Assembly (NCBI GenBank): GCA_045580325.1
Contig: JAZNNR010000032.1
Coordinates: 81,822-145,821, forward strand
Direction: 5' to 3'
From: SIG672 sp045580325
GTDB lineage: Bacteria; Bacillota; Clostridia; Oscillospirales; CAG-272
DNA length: 64,000 bases
Shown here piece after piece: positions 18,646 to 26,822 of this stretch (the first letter of the stretch is position 1; each line of letters begins with the position of its first letter). The notes below the pieces were generated by a model. It was not told the origin of the DNA, searched no databases, and was given only the letters and a program-made list of their open reading frames with translations. The position numbers and the translations under genes are program-made.

Positions 18646-18699
18646 TTACGCGCGAGGCTGACGGTAAATAAACGATAAATATAGTTTGGAGATGATTTA

Positions 18700-19044
18700 T
18701 TGAACCCGACAATATATATACCGATAATTGTGCTGTGGATTATAATATTTACGACGCACAATCATAAGCGAAAAGTTGCAACTATAAGAAAAATTATCGA
18801 AAAAAGGAAAACGGAAGGAAATACCGAAATGAAAGAACTTGCAGAAAAATTTATTGAGAAAGAATGTGTAGCATCCTCTTTTGACGGAAACCAATACGTA
18901 GGCATCATCAAGGAAGTTACAGACAGAGCGATTCTGTTTGAAAAGGACGGAAAGCTTGAAGTAATAAATCTTGACTTTATCATCCGCATCAGAGAATATC
19001 CGCGAAATAAAAAGGGAAAGAAAAAATCCGTACTGTTCGACTAA
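18700..19044 (+). CDS. Small protein with one N-terminal membrane segment, unknown function
   Basis: A 114-residue protein starting with TTG at 18700; TTGGAGATGA (GGAG at 18688-18691) is spaced 8 nt before it, and a nearby ATG at 18692 closes after three codons. The first ~17 residues (IYIPIIVLWIIIFTT) form a membrane segment, followed by a basic, charged stretch (KRKVATIRKIIEKRK) and a soluble region with short beta-strand-like patches (YVGIIKEVTDRAILFEKDG). It resembles small membrane-anchored regulatory or scaffold proteins but I recognise no family. It lies 54 nt after hisJ and before a strong terminator, so it may be the last gene of the his transcript. Confidence 0.65.
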   Translation: MNPTIYIPIIVLWIIIFTTHNHKRKVATIRKIIEKRKTEGNTEMKELAEKFIEKECVASSFDGNQYVGIIKEVTDRAILFEKDGKLEVINLDFIIRIREYPRNKKGKKKSVLFD

Positions 19045-19071
19045 TAAAATAAAGATTACAACCGAGACAAA

Positions 19072-19108
19072 AAAACCCGACAGATTTTTTAAAATCTGTC
19101 GGGGTTTT
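19072..19108 (+). terminator. Rho-independent terminator after the his operon
   Basis: A near-perfect CCCGACAGATTTT / AAAATCTGTCGGG stem with a 2-nt loop, followed by TTTTAT and preceded by an A-run, so it can also act in reverse. Confidence 0.85.
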
Positions 19109-19172
19109 ATATGTAATAAATTCGGGTATTTTCAAGTATATTTGTAGTATATTTTAATTTTCGGAGTAACTT

Positions 19173-19667
19173 ATGAAAAAAATTATAATACTGCTTTTAA
19201 TGCTCACCATTCTTTTTTCGTCGTGCGACAAAACGGCAAAATACACGCCTCTTGCGGGGGAATATACGGTGAAGTGCCGTATATCCGACATCGAGTATGA
19301 CGTAACTGTTACACTCGACGAAGATCTTTCGGGAAAGCTCGTTTTCTCGCCCGAGAGCGAGATGAAGGACTGGGAATTTTACTACTCACCCGTAGATAAA
19401 AGCATAAAATATTTCACCTCGCTCGGTGAGGTGAGCGAGGTGAAATGGGCAAAAAACGAAAACGTAAAATATATTTTTCGGCTTGTTCTCGGGGATTTTG
19501 ATAATATCGCCGACGTTTCGCACAGCAAAATAAGCGGAATCGACGTGAGCGTGCTCAAAACCACCGACGGCGCTACGGTATACACAGAGTCAAAAAGCGG
19601 AAGACCTCTGCGCCTCGTGTTCGGCAATATGACAGCCGATATTATTTCAGCTCCTCAAGGTAAGTAA
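19173..19667 (+). CDS. Predicted lipoprotein, unknown function
   Basis: A 164-residue protein with a type II signal peptide: MKKIIILLLMLTILFSSC with the lipidated cysteine at residue 18. The mature part is polar, alternates strand-like segments, and contains an AxYTPLAGEYTV start typical of small extracytoplasmic beta domains. No known family could be assigned. The ATG follows CGGAG by about 8 nt. It runs convergent to ddl, which ends 19 nt away on the other strand. Confidence 0.75.
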   Translation: MKKIIILLLMLTILFSSCDKTAKYTPLAGEYTVKCRISDIEYDVTVTLDEDLSGKLVFSPESEMKDWEFYYSPVDKSIKYFTSLGEVSEVKWAKNENVKYIFRLVLGDFDNIADVSHSKISGIDVSVLKTTDGATVYTESKSGRPLRLVFGNMTADIISAPQGK

Positions 19668-19685
19668 GAGCGTTTTTGCCCTTGT

Positions 19686-20726
19686 TTATTTCGCAAGCTC
19701 GATGAGAGATGTTACAAGCTCGGTGAAGGACATACCTTCGTTCATCATAAGCTTGGGATACATGCTTATAGAGGTAAATCCGGGGAGGGTATTGATCTCG
19801 TTGAAGAATATTTCCTCGCTGTCGGTTACGAAGAAGTCAACGCGCGAGAGTCCTCTGCAGCCGAGAGCCTTGAAGATCTTTTTCGCGTACTCACGGACTT
19901 TTTCTGATGTTTCTGCCGACAGTCTTGCAGGGATATAATAAGACGCGGTGTCGTTATTGTACTTTGTATCATAGTCGTAGAATTCAAATCCGGGGTCGAT
20001 CTCGCCGCAGACGGAAACTGTCAGCTCGTCGTTTCCGCGAACTGCTACCTCGATCTCTCTACCCTTGATATATTCCTCAATAAGTGCTTTTCCGCCATAG
20101 ATAAGGGCGTTGTCAAGCGCGAGAGTGAGCTCTTCCTTTGAAGACACCTTCGAGCTTCCGACCGACGAGCCTGCCGATGTCGGCTTTACGAAAACGGGAT
20201 ATCCGACCTTTTCTGCCCAGATAAAAGCATCCTTGTAGCCCTTTTTCTTGTCAAAATCATTGACCACGATAGCCTTTGCCTGCGGAATGTCTATCTGATT
20301 TAAAATGGACTTGGTTACGCTTTTGTCCATACAAACAGCCGAAGCAAGACTTCCCGGACCCACAAAGGGAATACCTGCAAGCTCCAAAAGTCCCTGAAGT
20401 CTGCCGTCCTCACAGTTTTCGCCGTGAACGGCGGGGTAAACAAGGTCTATCGGTAGAGTTCTTCCGTCGGCGAGAATAAGCGTTTTTTCGCCAAAAGAGG
20501 TCGAAAGAGAGGCCTTTGTGAGCTTTTCGCCCTCACGAGTCCAGCTTCCGTCCTTTATTTTAGAGGAATCGCCCTCGTATAGATACCATTTTCCGTCCTT
20601 TGTGATTCCGAGAAGCAGGACTTCATATTTTGAAGTGTCTATACCGCTCAGAATTGCACTCGCGCTTCTGAGAGAAACTTCGTGTTCGGAGGATTTTCCT
20701 CCGAAAATAAGGCAGATTTTTTTCAT
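19686..20726 (-). CDS. ddl: D-alanine--D-alanine ligase
   Basis: Ddl makes D-Ala-D-Ala for peptidoglycan. The product is 346 residues from ATG at 20726, where the family motif MKKICLIFGGKSSEHEVS begins; AAGAAAGGA lies 12 nt upstream, and a second ATG at 20738 is too close to it. ATP-grasp blocks are VGYPVFVKPTSAGSSVGSSK and VDFFVTDSEEIFFNEINTLPGFT. The omega loop YDYDTKYNND is of the D-Ala-D-Ala type rather than the VanA/D-lactate type, so there is no sign of glycopeptide resistance here. The open frame extends to 20864 but without family similarity. Confidence 0.95.
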   Translation of the reverse strand: MKKICLIFGGKSSEHEVSLRSASAILSGIDTSKYEVLLLGITKDGKWYLYEGDSSKIKDGSWTREGEKLTKASLSTSFGEKTLILADGRTLPIDLVYPAVHGENCEDGRLQGLLELAGIPFVGPGSLASAVCMDKSVTKSILNQIDIPQAKAIVVNDFDKKKGYKDAFIWAEKVGYPVFVKPTSAGSSVGSSKVSSKEELTLALDNALIYGGKALIEEYIKGREIEVAVRGNDELTVSVCGEIDPGFEFYDYDTKYNNDTASYYIPARLSAETSEKVREYAKKIFKALGCRGLSRVDFFVTDSEEIFFNEINTLPGFTSISMYPKLMMNEGMSFTELVTSLIELAK

Positions 20727-20889
20727 GTTTATGGTCATTCCTTTCTTTAGGTTCTGAAGTTTTGTGCGTTTTGCCTTGGCAAATTCGCAGCTTTGATGCG
20801 AAAGACACAAAACTTCCGTCCGAAAAATGATCCATTTTTCAGACTTTTCTCCGTTCTGCCGCATATGTAGCGGTATAAATTAAGATAAT

Positions 20890-21618
20890 TTATTTAAGTC
20901 TGAGGACTGCGGCGCGATCGTTTGAGCCGTAGTCCTTTGTTATTTCACAGCTGAAATTATATTCTTTTGCAAGATCCTTGATCTGCGACGCTTGGTCGAA
21001 GCCGATCTCGAATATAAACGGCGCGTTTTCCGCGAGATTTTTTGAAAATTTTGACACAAAATGCCTGTAAAAGACAAGCCCGTCATCTCCGCCGTCGAGC
21101 GCGATCCTCGGCTCGCGGGCAAGGTCAGGATAATCGGCGATCACGTCGGTGCGTATATAGGGCGGATTTGAAATAATTGCGCCGAAAAGCCCTTCGCCGA
21201 GCGATTTTTCTGCGAGAAGATCGCAGTTTACAAACTCTACTCTGTCCGAAACGCCGATAAGCCTTGCGTTTTCTTTTGCCGCCTCGAGTGCCTCCTTCGA
21301 TATGTCGTAGGCTACGGCGCGAAGGTCGGGACGCTCTCCGAGAATTGAGATCGCGATACAGCCGCTACCCGTACAAAGATCGGCAAATACCGAATTTTTC
21401 GGTATCTCACGCACCGCCTTTTCCACTATGATCTCGGTGTCGGGGCGGGGAATAAGACAGCTACTATTAAGTTTAAAGGTATATCTCCAAAAATACCACT
21501 CGCCTATTATGTAGGCACAAGGCTCACCTGAGTCAAGACGGCTGAGCGCGTCTGAGATCAGCCTTTCGCTGTCCTTTTCGTCTTTGTAAAAATCCTTTAT
21601 AATATCTCTGTCATTCAT
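20890..21618 (-). CDS. prmC: Release factor glutamine methyltransferase
   Basis: PrmC methylates the GGQ glutamine of peptide-chain release factors. The SAM motif DLCTGSGCIAIS and the substrate-binding ISNPPYIRTD (NPPY) motif are present, followed by LDGGDDGLVFYR. At 242 residues it is about 40 shorter than usual; the loss is in the N-terminal helical domain that contacts the release factor, since residues 30-50 already align with the inter-domain IIGEWYFWRYTF block. It overlaps the upstream gene by 4 nt (ATGA). prfA is not adjacent. I regard it as functional but N-terminally reduced. Confidence 0.88.
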   Translation of the reverse strand: MNDRDIIKDFYKDEKDSERLISDALSRLDSGEPCAYIIGEWYFWRYTFKLNSSCLIPRPDTEIIVEKAVREIPKNSVFADLCTGSGCIAISILGERPDLRAVAYDISKEALEAAKENARLIGVSDRVEFVNCDLLAEKSLGEGLFGAIISNPPYIRTDVIADYPDLAREPRIALDGGDDGLVFYRHFVSKFSKNLAENAPFIFEIGFDQASQIKDLAKEYNFSCEITKDYGSNDRAAVLRLK

Positions 21619-22163
21619 ATTTCATTTACCGTGTCGGTGGCAAGGTTTATTATACCGAGCCCTGCCTCCTTGGCGTAGTTCATAGTATAATATGATCCGC
21701 CGCTTTTTTGTGTTACGTAGCAGATACAGTATGCGCTGTTATCCACCATATATCTGTTTCTTCTAGACATACAATCGCGCGTGTACGTTTCGGAAACCAT
21801 AATTATCTCGTCCGCCGATTTTGCTATGCTGTTATACATAGTTTTGTTTGCAAATGACCATCTGTCGCTTTGGGTTGGGCAGGGAACGGCAAGAGTGAGT
21901 GATATTTTCACAACATTGCCATCGTCGTCAAAGAGAGTTTCGTTGTCGCGCATATTTATTATGGTAGCAGCGGCGACTGTGTCAAATCCGAGCGCACCGC
22001 CCGTAATGAAATGCCGAACACCTCTTTTTACAAGCGATTTTACGGCAGAGTGTATGCCCTGTGCTGCTCTCTGCTTCTCTTCGTACAACATAGTTCTGTG
22101 GCCTGTGAAGCAGCAGGTGGCAGATCTTTTGTTGTTTGTTTCTTTCTCAAACGTATCGGTCAT
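21615..22163 (-). CDS. SLOG-family (DUF1273/YpsA-like) nucleotide-binding protein
   Basis: A 182-residue protein opening with a CCFTGHR motif near residue 17 and a FITGGALGFDTVAA loop near 50, the pattern of the SLOG/DUF1273 (YpsA-like) Rossmann proteins that are thought to bind nucleotide or ADP-ribose-related ligands. VPCPTQSDRWS and the C-terminal CYVTQKSGGSYYTMNYA complete the domain. Its stop overlaps the prmC start by ATGA, so the two are coexpressed. Function is not established; links to cell division and to defence have been proposed for the superfamily. Confidence 0.8.
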   Translation of the reverse strand: MTDTFEKETNNKRSATCCFTGHRTMLYEEKQRAAQGIHSAVKSLVKRGVRHFITGGALGFDTVAAATIINMRDNETLFDDDGNVVKISLTLAVPCPTQSDRWSFANKTMYNSIAKSADEIIMVSETYTRDCMSRRNRYMVDNSAYCICYVTQKSGGSYYTMNYAKEAGLGIINLATDTVNEI

Positions 22164-22247
22164 TTTTTATACCTACTAAAAATAGTTTGCATTTTTGATA
22201 GTTCCATTCATCTATTATAGCAAATACTTTTCGTTTATTCAAGAGTC

Positions 22248-22276
22248 TTGACAAATATATTATCTTATGTTATTAT
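22248..22276 (+). promoter_or_regulatory. Promoter of recG
   Basis: TTGACA at 22248-22253 and TATTAT at 22271-22276, spaced 17 nt, about 46 nt before the recG start. Confidence 0.75.
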
Positions 22277-22322
22277 TTTTTGTGATTAAGGGCTGTTTTG
22301 ATAGGGAAAGGAGAGAAAACCA

Positions 22323-24416
22323 ATGGCTGATAAGTCTGTCAAGAAGGATAAAATTATAACTATGTCTTCGCCGATTAGCGTGCTTTCGGGCGTGGGCGAA
22401 AAAAGAGCCGAGCTTTTCGCAAATCTCGGCGTTTTCAGCGTGGGCGATCTTCTCAGATATTTTCCGAGAGCCTATCAGAACAGGGGTGATATAAAAACGC
22501 TCTGCGAGGCGGCGCTCTCAGGCGAGACCTCTTCGATGATACTTACAGTCGGAAGCGATCCGAAATCGGTTACCGTCAAGCGCGGAATGAATCTTACAAA
22601 ATTCACAGCCTTTGACGAAAGCGGAAAATGTCAGATCACATTTTTCAATCAGCCATATGTGAAACAGCTTTTCCATCAGGGTGAAATATACCGTTTTTAC
22701 GGGAAAGTAGTGCGCTCTAAAAGCTCGTGGACTATGTCCTCGCCCGACTTTGAGCCGACCGCGATAGCGCGCTCACTCCCTGATTTTTATGCAGTTTATA
22801 GCCTTACTGCCGGACTTTCTCAGAAGATTATAAGAAATACGGTATCGCTCGCGCTTGCAAGCGCGGTTATAGACGACGAGCCGATCCCCGAATATATAAG
22901 ACGCGAAAATTCGCTGATAAGCTTTGCCGAGGCGGCAGGCATTATACACAATCCGCAAAACCTCAAAAGGCTTGACGAGGCAAGACGCTATTTCATCTTT
23001 GAGGAGCTTTTCGAGTTTGCGCTTAAAATAACAAGAGATGCAAAGGCGCGCGAGGGAATAAGGGGCGTATCGCTTACTATCAGCGACTCTGATAAGAGAG
23101 ATTTCGTAAAAGCGCTTCCTTTTACGCTCACCGAGGCGCAGGCAAGGGTAATAAGAGAGATATACGCGGATATGTCCTCGGGACAGGCTATGAGCAGACT
23201 CGTTTCGGGCGACGTCGGAAGCGGAAAGACCGTTTGCGCGGCGGCGGCACTCTACCTTGCAGCAAAAACAGGCCATCAGGGCGCGTTTATGGCGCCTACC
23301 GAGATACTTGCGACGCAGCATTTCCGCGATCTTACCGAGCTTTTTAAGAATTTGGGAGTAAAATGTACGCTCCTTGTCGGAAGTATGAAAAAATCGGACA
23401 AAAACAAGGCTCTTGCCGAAATTGCGTCGGGTGAAAGCGATATCGTCATCGGAACTCACGCACTTCTTTCGGAAAACGTCAAATTTGCAGACCTTGTACT
23501 CGCAGTTACCGATGAACAGCACCGTTTTGGCGTAAATCAAAGAGAAATACTTGCCTCAAAGGGCAAAAATATACACGTTCTCGTAATGAGTGCGACACCT
23601 ATCCCGCGCACGCTTGCGATGTCGATGTACGGCGACCTCGATCATTCTGCGGTCGATATGCTCCCGCCTGGAAGACAAAAGGTATCGACCTTCCTCGTTG
23701 ACGAAGGATACAGAGAAAGACTTAACGGCTTTATTTATAAACAGGCGCGCGAAGGACATCAGGTATATATCGTTTGCCCGTCGATAGAGGGTAGCGCTTA
23801 CGATATCAAGGACGGCGAAACCGACGTGAGCGGACTCGTTGACTTCTTCGGAAATAAGATAGAAAACTCTTCGACGAGGCTTAAAAACGCGGTAGAATAC
23901 GCAGAAAAGCTCGCAAGAGAGCTTCCCGATGTAAAGGTCGGTTGTCTGCACGGTAAGATGCCGACGAGCGAAAAAGACGCCGTTATGGCAGACTTTGTTG
24001 CGGGCAAAATAAAGGTGCTCGTTTCGACGACTGTAATAGAGGTCGGAGTGAACGTGCCGAGCGCGACACTTATGGTTATAGAAAATGCCGAAAGATTCGG
24101 ACTTTCGCAGCTTCATCAGCTCAGGGGCAGAGTCGGAAGAGGCAAGGATAAGTCGTGGTGCATACTCGTTGGCGACAATCTGAGTGAGCACTCGAAAAAG
24201 CGCCTTGATTCGCTGTGCGAAACGACCGATGGCTACCGCATAGCAGAGGCAGACCTTGCGATACGCGGACCGGGAGATTTTCTTTCCTCGTCGGGCAGAG
24301 ATCTCCGTCAGCACGGAGCACTCTCCTTCCGTATGGCCGATCTTTGCGACGATATTGATCTGCTTTATAAGGCTTTTGACGCGGCACGGAGTTTTTTACG
24401 GGGTTCTACCCCGTAA
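22323..24416 (+). CDS. recG: ATP-dependent DNA helicase RecG
   Basis: RecG remodels stalled forks and Holliday junctions. The 697-residue length is typical. The N-terminal wedge/OB domain begins after a short lysine-rich extension with VLSGVGEKRAELF. The helicase core has Walker A SGDVGSGKT near residue 298, a DEQH box near 398, VMSATPIPRT near 423, and motif VI HQLRGRVGRG near 600. GGAAAGGAG lies 7 nt before the start. The stop codon lies inside the first hairpin of a repeat element. Confidence 0.97.
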   Translation: MADKSVKKDKIITMSSPISVLSGVGEKRAELFANLGVFSVGDLLRYFPRAYQNRGDIKTLCEAALSGETSSMILTVGSDPKSVTVKRGMNLTKFTAFDESGKCQITFFNQPYVKQLFHQGEIYRFYGKVVRSKSSWTMSSPDFEPTAIARSLPDFYAVYSLTAGLSQKIIRNTVSLALASAVIDDEPIPEYIRRENSLISFAEAAGIIHNPQNLKRLDEARRYFIFEELFEFALKITRDAKAREGIRGVSLTISDSDKRDFVKALPFTLTEAQARVIREIYADMSSGQAMSRLVSGDVGSGKTVCAAAALYLAAKTGHQGAFMAPTEILATQHFRDLTELFKNLGVKCTLLVGSMKKSDKNKALAEIASGESDIVIGTHALLSENVKFADLVLAVTDEQHRFGVNQREILASKGKNIHVLVMSATPIPRTLAMSMYGDLDHSAVDMLPPGRQKVSTFLVDEGYRERLNGFIYKQAREGHQVYIVCPSIEGSAYDIKDGETDVSGLVDFFGNKIENSSTRLKNAVEYAEKLARELPDVKVGCLHGKMPTSEKDAVMADFVAGKIKVLVSTTVIEVGVNVPSATLMVIENAERFGLSQLHQLRGRVGRGKDKSWCILVGDNLSEHSKKRLDSLCETTDGYRIAEADLAIRGPGDFLSSSGRDLRQHGALSFRMADLCDDIDLLYKAFDAARSFLRGSTP

Positions 24417-24520
24417 CCCCGCTTAGAAACTTTTTGAAAAAAAGTTTCTAAGAACTTCAAAAACTTTTCTAAAAGGGAAAAGTATGACTTTTTCAGAAAA
24501 GTTTTGCTCGAGCTTTTTCA
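24398..24520 (+). repeat. Multi-hairpin intergenic element, copy 5
   Basis: An ACGGGGT/ACCCCGT hairpin overlaps the recG stop, then CTTAGAAACTTTTT/AAAAAGTTTCTAAG (about 24423-24453) and the conserved TTTTTCAGAAAAGTTTT core near 24494. It has the left part of the element seen in the pyr and his operons; the right-hand hairpins are missing. Confidence 0.75.
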
Positions 24521-24805
24521 AAAGCACGCAGGGTTTCTTAAGGGACGGAGTCCCTTGAGTCGCGCGTGCCTCAATGCGCGAAACTTCTTTATGGATTGTT
24601 TCTTAAATTCCTCAAAAACATTTCTGAAATTCAAGGGCGCATCGGTGAGATTTCACTGGTGCGTTTTTTGCGGTACAAAATCCTATTTTTGGTGTCAAAC
24701 ATATTCCTGATATTACAAAATAACCTATTAAAAATTCTTTTTCGCCCTTTTGATGTGTAAATTGCTGTTTTTGTAGAAAAAGGTTCAGAAATTTTGAAAA
24801 ATGCC
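24521..24805. other. Non-coding gap between recG and xpt
   Basis: Two further stem-loops are visible, AAGGGAC/GTCCCTT (about 24540-24556) and a GCGCG-containing one near 24561-24582. The rest is AT-rich with no convincing gene, known RNA or terminator; short open frames here have no ribosome sites or family features. Confidence 0.6.
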
Positions 24806-24834
24806 TTGATTTTTTCGACATTATCTTGTATAAT
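24806..24834 (+). promoter_or_regulatory. Promoter of xpt
   Basis: TTGATT at 24806-24811, 17-nt spacer, TATAAT at 24829-24834. The leader to the start codon is only about 26 nt, so no purine riboswitch can fit. Confidence 0.8.
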
Positions 24835-24866
24835 GGGTATATATTTTGAAGGATGGGTGAGTTTTT

Positions 24867-25439
24867 TTGGAACTTCTTGAAAAAAGAATTCTTGCCGAAG
24901 GCAGAACAGCTCCCGGCGACATTTTGAGTGTTGATAACTTTGTAAATCATCTCATAGACGTTGAGTTTATAAATGAATGCGGCAAAGAGTTTTTCCGTCT
25001 TTTCGGCGACTGCAACGTTACTAAAATACTTACCATAGAGGCGTCCGGTATCGGAATCGCCTGTCTTACTGCGCTCGGATTCGGAGTGCCGGTTCTTTTT
25101 GCCAAAAAAGCGAAATCGGCTAATGTTACCGGGCGTGTTTATTCTTCTAAGGTACATTCCTATACTCACGGTAACGACAGTAACGTTTTCGTGTCGCAGG
25201 ATTATCTTCTTCCCACCGACAGAGTTCTCGTAATAGACGATTTTCTTGCAAAGGGAAGCGCGCTTGAAGGACTTATCGATATTGTTAAGCAGTCGGGCGC
25301 GACACTTGTCGGCGCAGGTGTTCTTATCGAAAAGGAATATCAGGGCGGCGGAAATATAATAAGAGAGCGCGGCATAAGAGTCGAATCTCTTGCAAAGATC
25401 GCATCGCTCGACGAAAATGGCATCACTTTTTGCTCCTGA
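24867..25439 (+). CDS. xpt: Xanthine phosphoribosyltransferase
   Basis: Xpt salvages xanthine with PRPP to XMP. The 190-residue product starts at TTG 24867 (MELLEKRI..EGR), the only start that keeps the full domain; GAAGG and GGTGAG lie upstream. The PRPP-binding motif RVLVIDDFLAKGSALEG lies near residues 118-134, and the xanthine-recognising ASGIGIA near 58. It precedes a nucleoside-type ABC transporter, suggesting a purine salvage unit. Confidence 0.95.
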   Translation: MELLEKRILAEGRTAPGDILSVDNFVNHLIDVEFINECGKEFFRLFGDCNVTKILTIEASGIGIACLTALGFGVPVLFAKKAKSANVTGRVYSSKVHSYTHGNDSNVFVSQDYLLPTDRVLVIDDFLAKGSALEGLIDIVKQSGATLVGAGVLIEKEYQGGGNIIRERGIRVESLAKIASLDENGITFCS

Positions 25440-25511
25440 GTGCCGTTTGAAACGAAATTAACGGAGAGATCCGCTGATTTATAAAAATTTTATTATTGGA
25501 GGAACAGAAAA

Positions 25512-26717
25512 ATGTTCAAGAAAGCTTTGTCTATTGTTCTCGCAGCAGTTATGGTCCTTTCGCTCGGACTTGCATTCACATCCTGCTCTGAAAGCGAAGA
25601 CGAATTCAAACTCGGTGTAATTCTTCTTCACGATGAATTCTCCACCTACGACCTCAACTTTATGAACGGTATCGATGCCGCTGCAAAAGCTCTCGGTCTT
25701 AAGGAAACTCAGGTTATCTACAAGAAGGGTATTCCTGAATCCAACGCTTGCTACGAAGCAGCTTGCGACCTCGTTGACGAGGGATGCGACGTTATTTTCG
25801 CTGACTCTTTCGGCCACGAAGATTTCCTTATCAAGGCAGCTAAGGAATTCAAGGACGTTCAGTTCTGCCACGCAACAGGTACTAAGGCTCACACAGAAGG
25901 CCTTGACAACTTCCACAACGCATTCGCATCTATCTACGAAGGCAGATTCCTCGCAGGTGTTGCTGCTGGTATGAAGCTCAACGAGCTCATCGCTAACGGC
26001 ACAATTCCCGAAGGCACAACTCCTAAGATGGGTTACGTTGGTGCGTTCACATACGCAGAAGTTATTTCCGGTTATACATCCTTCTACCTCGGCGCAAAGT
26101 CTGTTTGCCCCGACGTAATTATGGACGTTCAGTTCACAGGCTCTTGGTATGACGAAACAGCTGAAAAGAACACAGCTCTCGCTCTTATCAACAGCGGATG
26201 CCACCTCATCAGCCAGCACGCTGACTCTATGGGTGCTCCCACAGTTTGCGAAGAAAAGGGTATTCCCAACGTTTCCTACAACGGAAGCACAGTTTCTACT
26301 TGCCCCAACACATTCATCGTTTCTTCCAGAATCGACTGGGCTCCTTATATCAAGTATATCTGCGAGCAGACAATGAACGGTAAGAAGATCGACGTTGACT
26401 GGACAGGTACTATCTCTACAGGCTCTGTTGTACTTACAGACGTTAACACAAAGGGCGCAGCTCCCGGAACAGCTGAAAAGCTTGCTGATGTTAAGGCTAA
26501 GCTTCTCGACGGTACTCTCCATGTATTCGACACAGACACATTCACAGTAGGCGGCAACAAGCTCGATTCCTACAAGGCTGACGTTGATACAGATAAGGAC
26601 TACACACCCGATACAGAAGTTATCAAGGACGGCTACTTCCACGAATCCGAATTCCGTAGCGCTCCTTACTTCGATCTCAGAATCGACGGAATTACACTCG
26701 TAAACGAAAAGTACTAA
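25512..26717 (+). CDS. BMP-family ABC transporter substrate-binding lipoprotein
   Basis: A 401-residue lipoprotein with signal peptide and lipidated cysteine at residue 25 (AFTSC). The mature domain has BMP/PnrA hallmarks: GVILLHDEF, YDLNFMNGIDAAAKALG, DVIFADSFGHEDF, FAGRFLAGVAAG-like EGRFLAGVAAGM, and QHADSMGAPT near residue 236. This family binds purine nucleosides. It is followed by a stem-loop attenuator and the ATPase and two permeases. TTGGAGGAA lies before the ATG. Codon use is unusually uniform (AAG, CTC, GTT), consistent with high expression. Confidence 0.93.
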   Translation: MFKKALSIVLAAVMVLSLGLAFTSCSESEDEFKLGVILLHDEFSTYDLNFMNGIDAAAKALGLKETQVIYKKGIPESNACYEAACDLVDEGCDVIFADSFGHEDFLIKAAKEFKDVQFCHATGTKAHTEGLDNFHNAFASIYEGRFLAGVAAGMKLNELIANGTIPEGTTPKMGYVGAFTYAEVISGYTSFYLGAKSVCPDVIMDVQFTGSWYDETAEKNTALALINSGCHLISQHADSMGAPTVCEEKGIPNVSYNGSTVSTCPNTFIVSSRIDWAPYIKYICEQTMNGKKIDVDWTGTISTGSVVLTDVNTKGAAPGTAEKLADVKAKLLDGTLHVFDTDTFTVGGNKLDSYKADVDTDKDYTPDTEVIKDGYFHESEFRSAPYFDLRIDGITLVNEKY

Positions 26718-26744
26718 TATAGTAAAGCTATATAAATTCTACGC

Positions 26745-26773
26745 TTTTGGGCGGAGCATCGCTCCGCCCAAAA
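26745..26773 (+). terminator. Stem-loop between binding protein and ATPase genes
   Basis: TTTTGGGCGGAGC / GCTCCGCCCAAAA, 13 bp with a 3-nt loop, followed by only ATGACTTTTT. It lies inside the operon and probably raises binding-protein mRNA over the transport genes by partial termination or 3'-end protection. Confidence 0.7.
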
Positions 26774-26822
26774 TGACTTTTTCGGGTAAGATTCCCGAAA
26801 ATAAAAAATCGGAGGAAACGCG

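Noticed and set aside
19686..20726. VanA-type D-Ala-D-lactate ligase
   Set aside because: The omega-loop region follows the ordinary Ddl pattern and no vanH/vanX-like genes are nearby.
24504..24760. Two short open frames between recG and xpt
   Set aside because: No ribosome sites, overlapping frames, composition of non-coding DNA.
24835..24866. Purine riboswitch before xpt
   Set aside because: The promoter -10 box is about 33 nt before the start codon, leaving no room for an aptamer.
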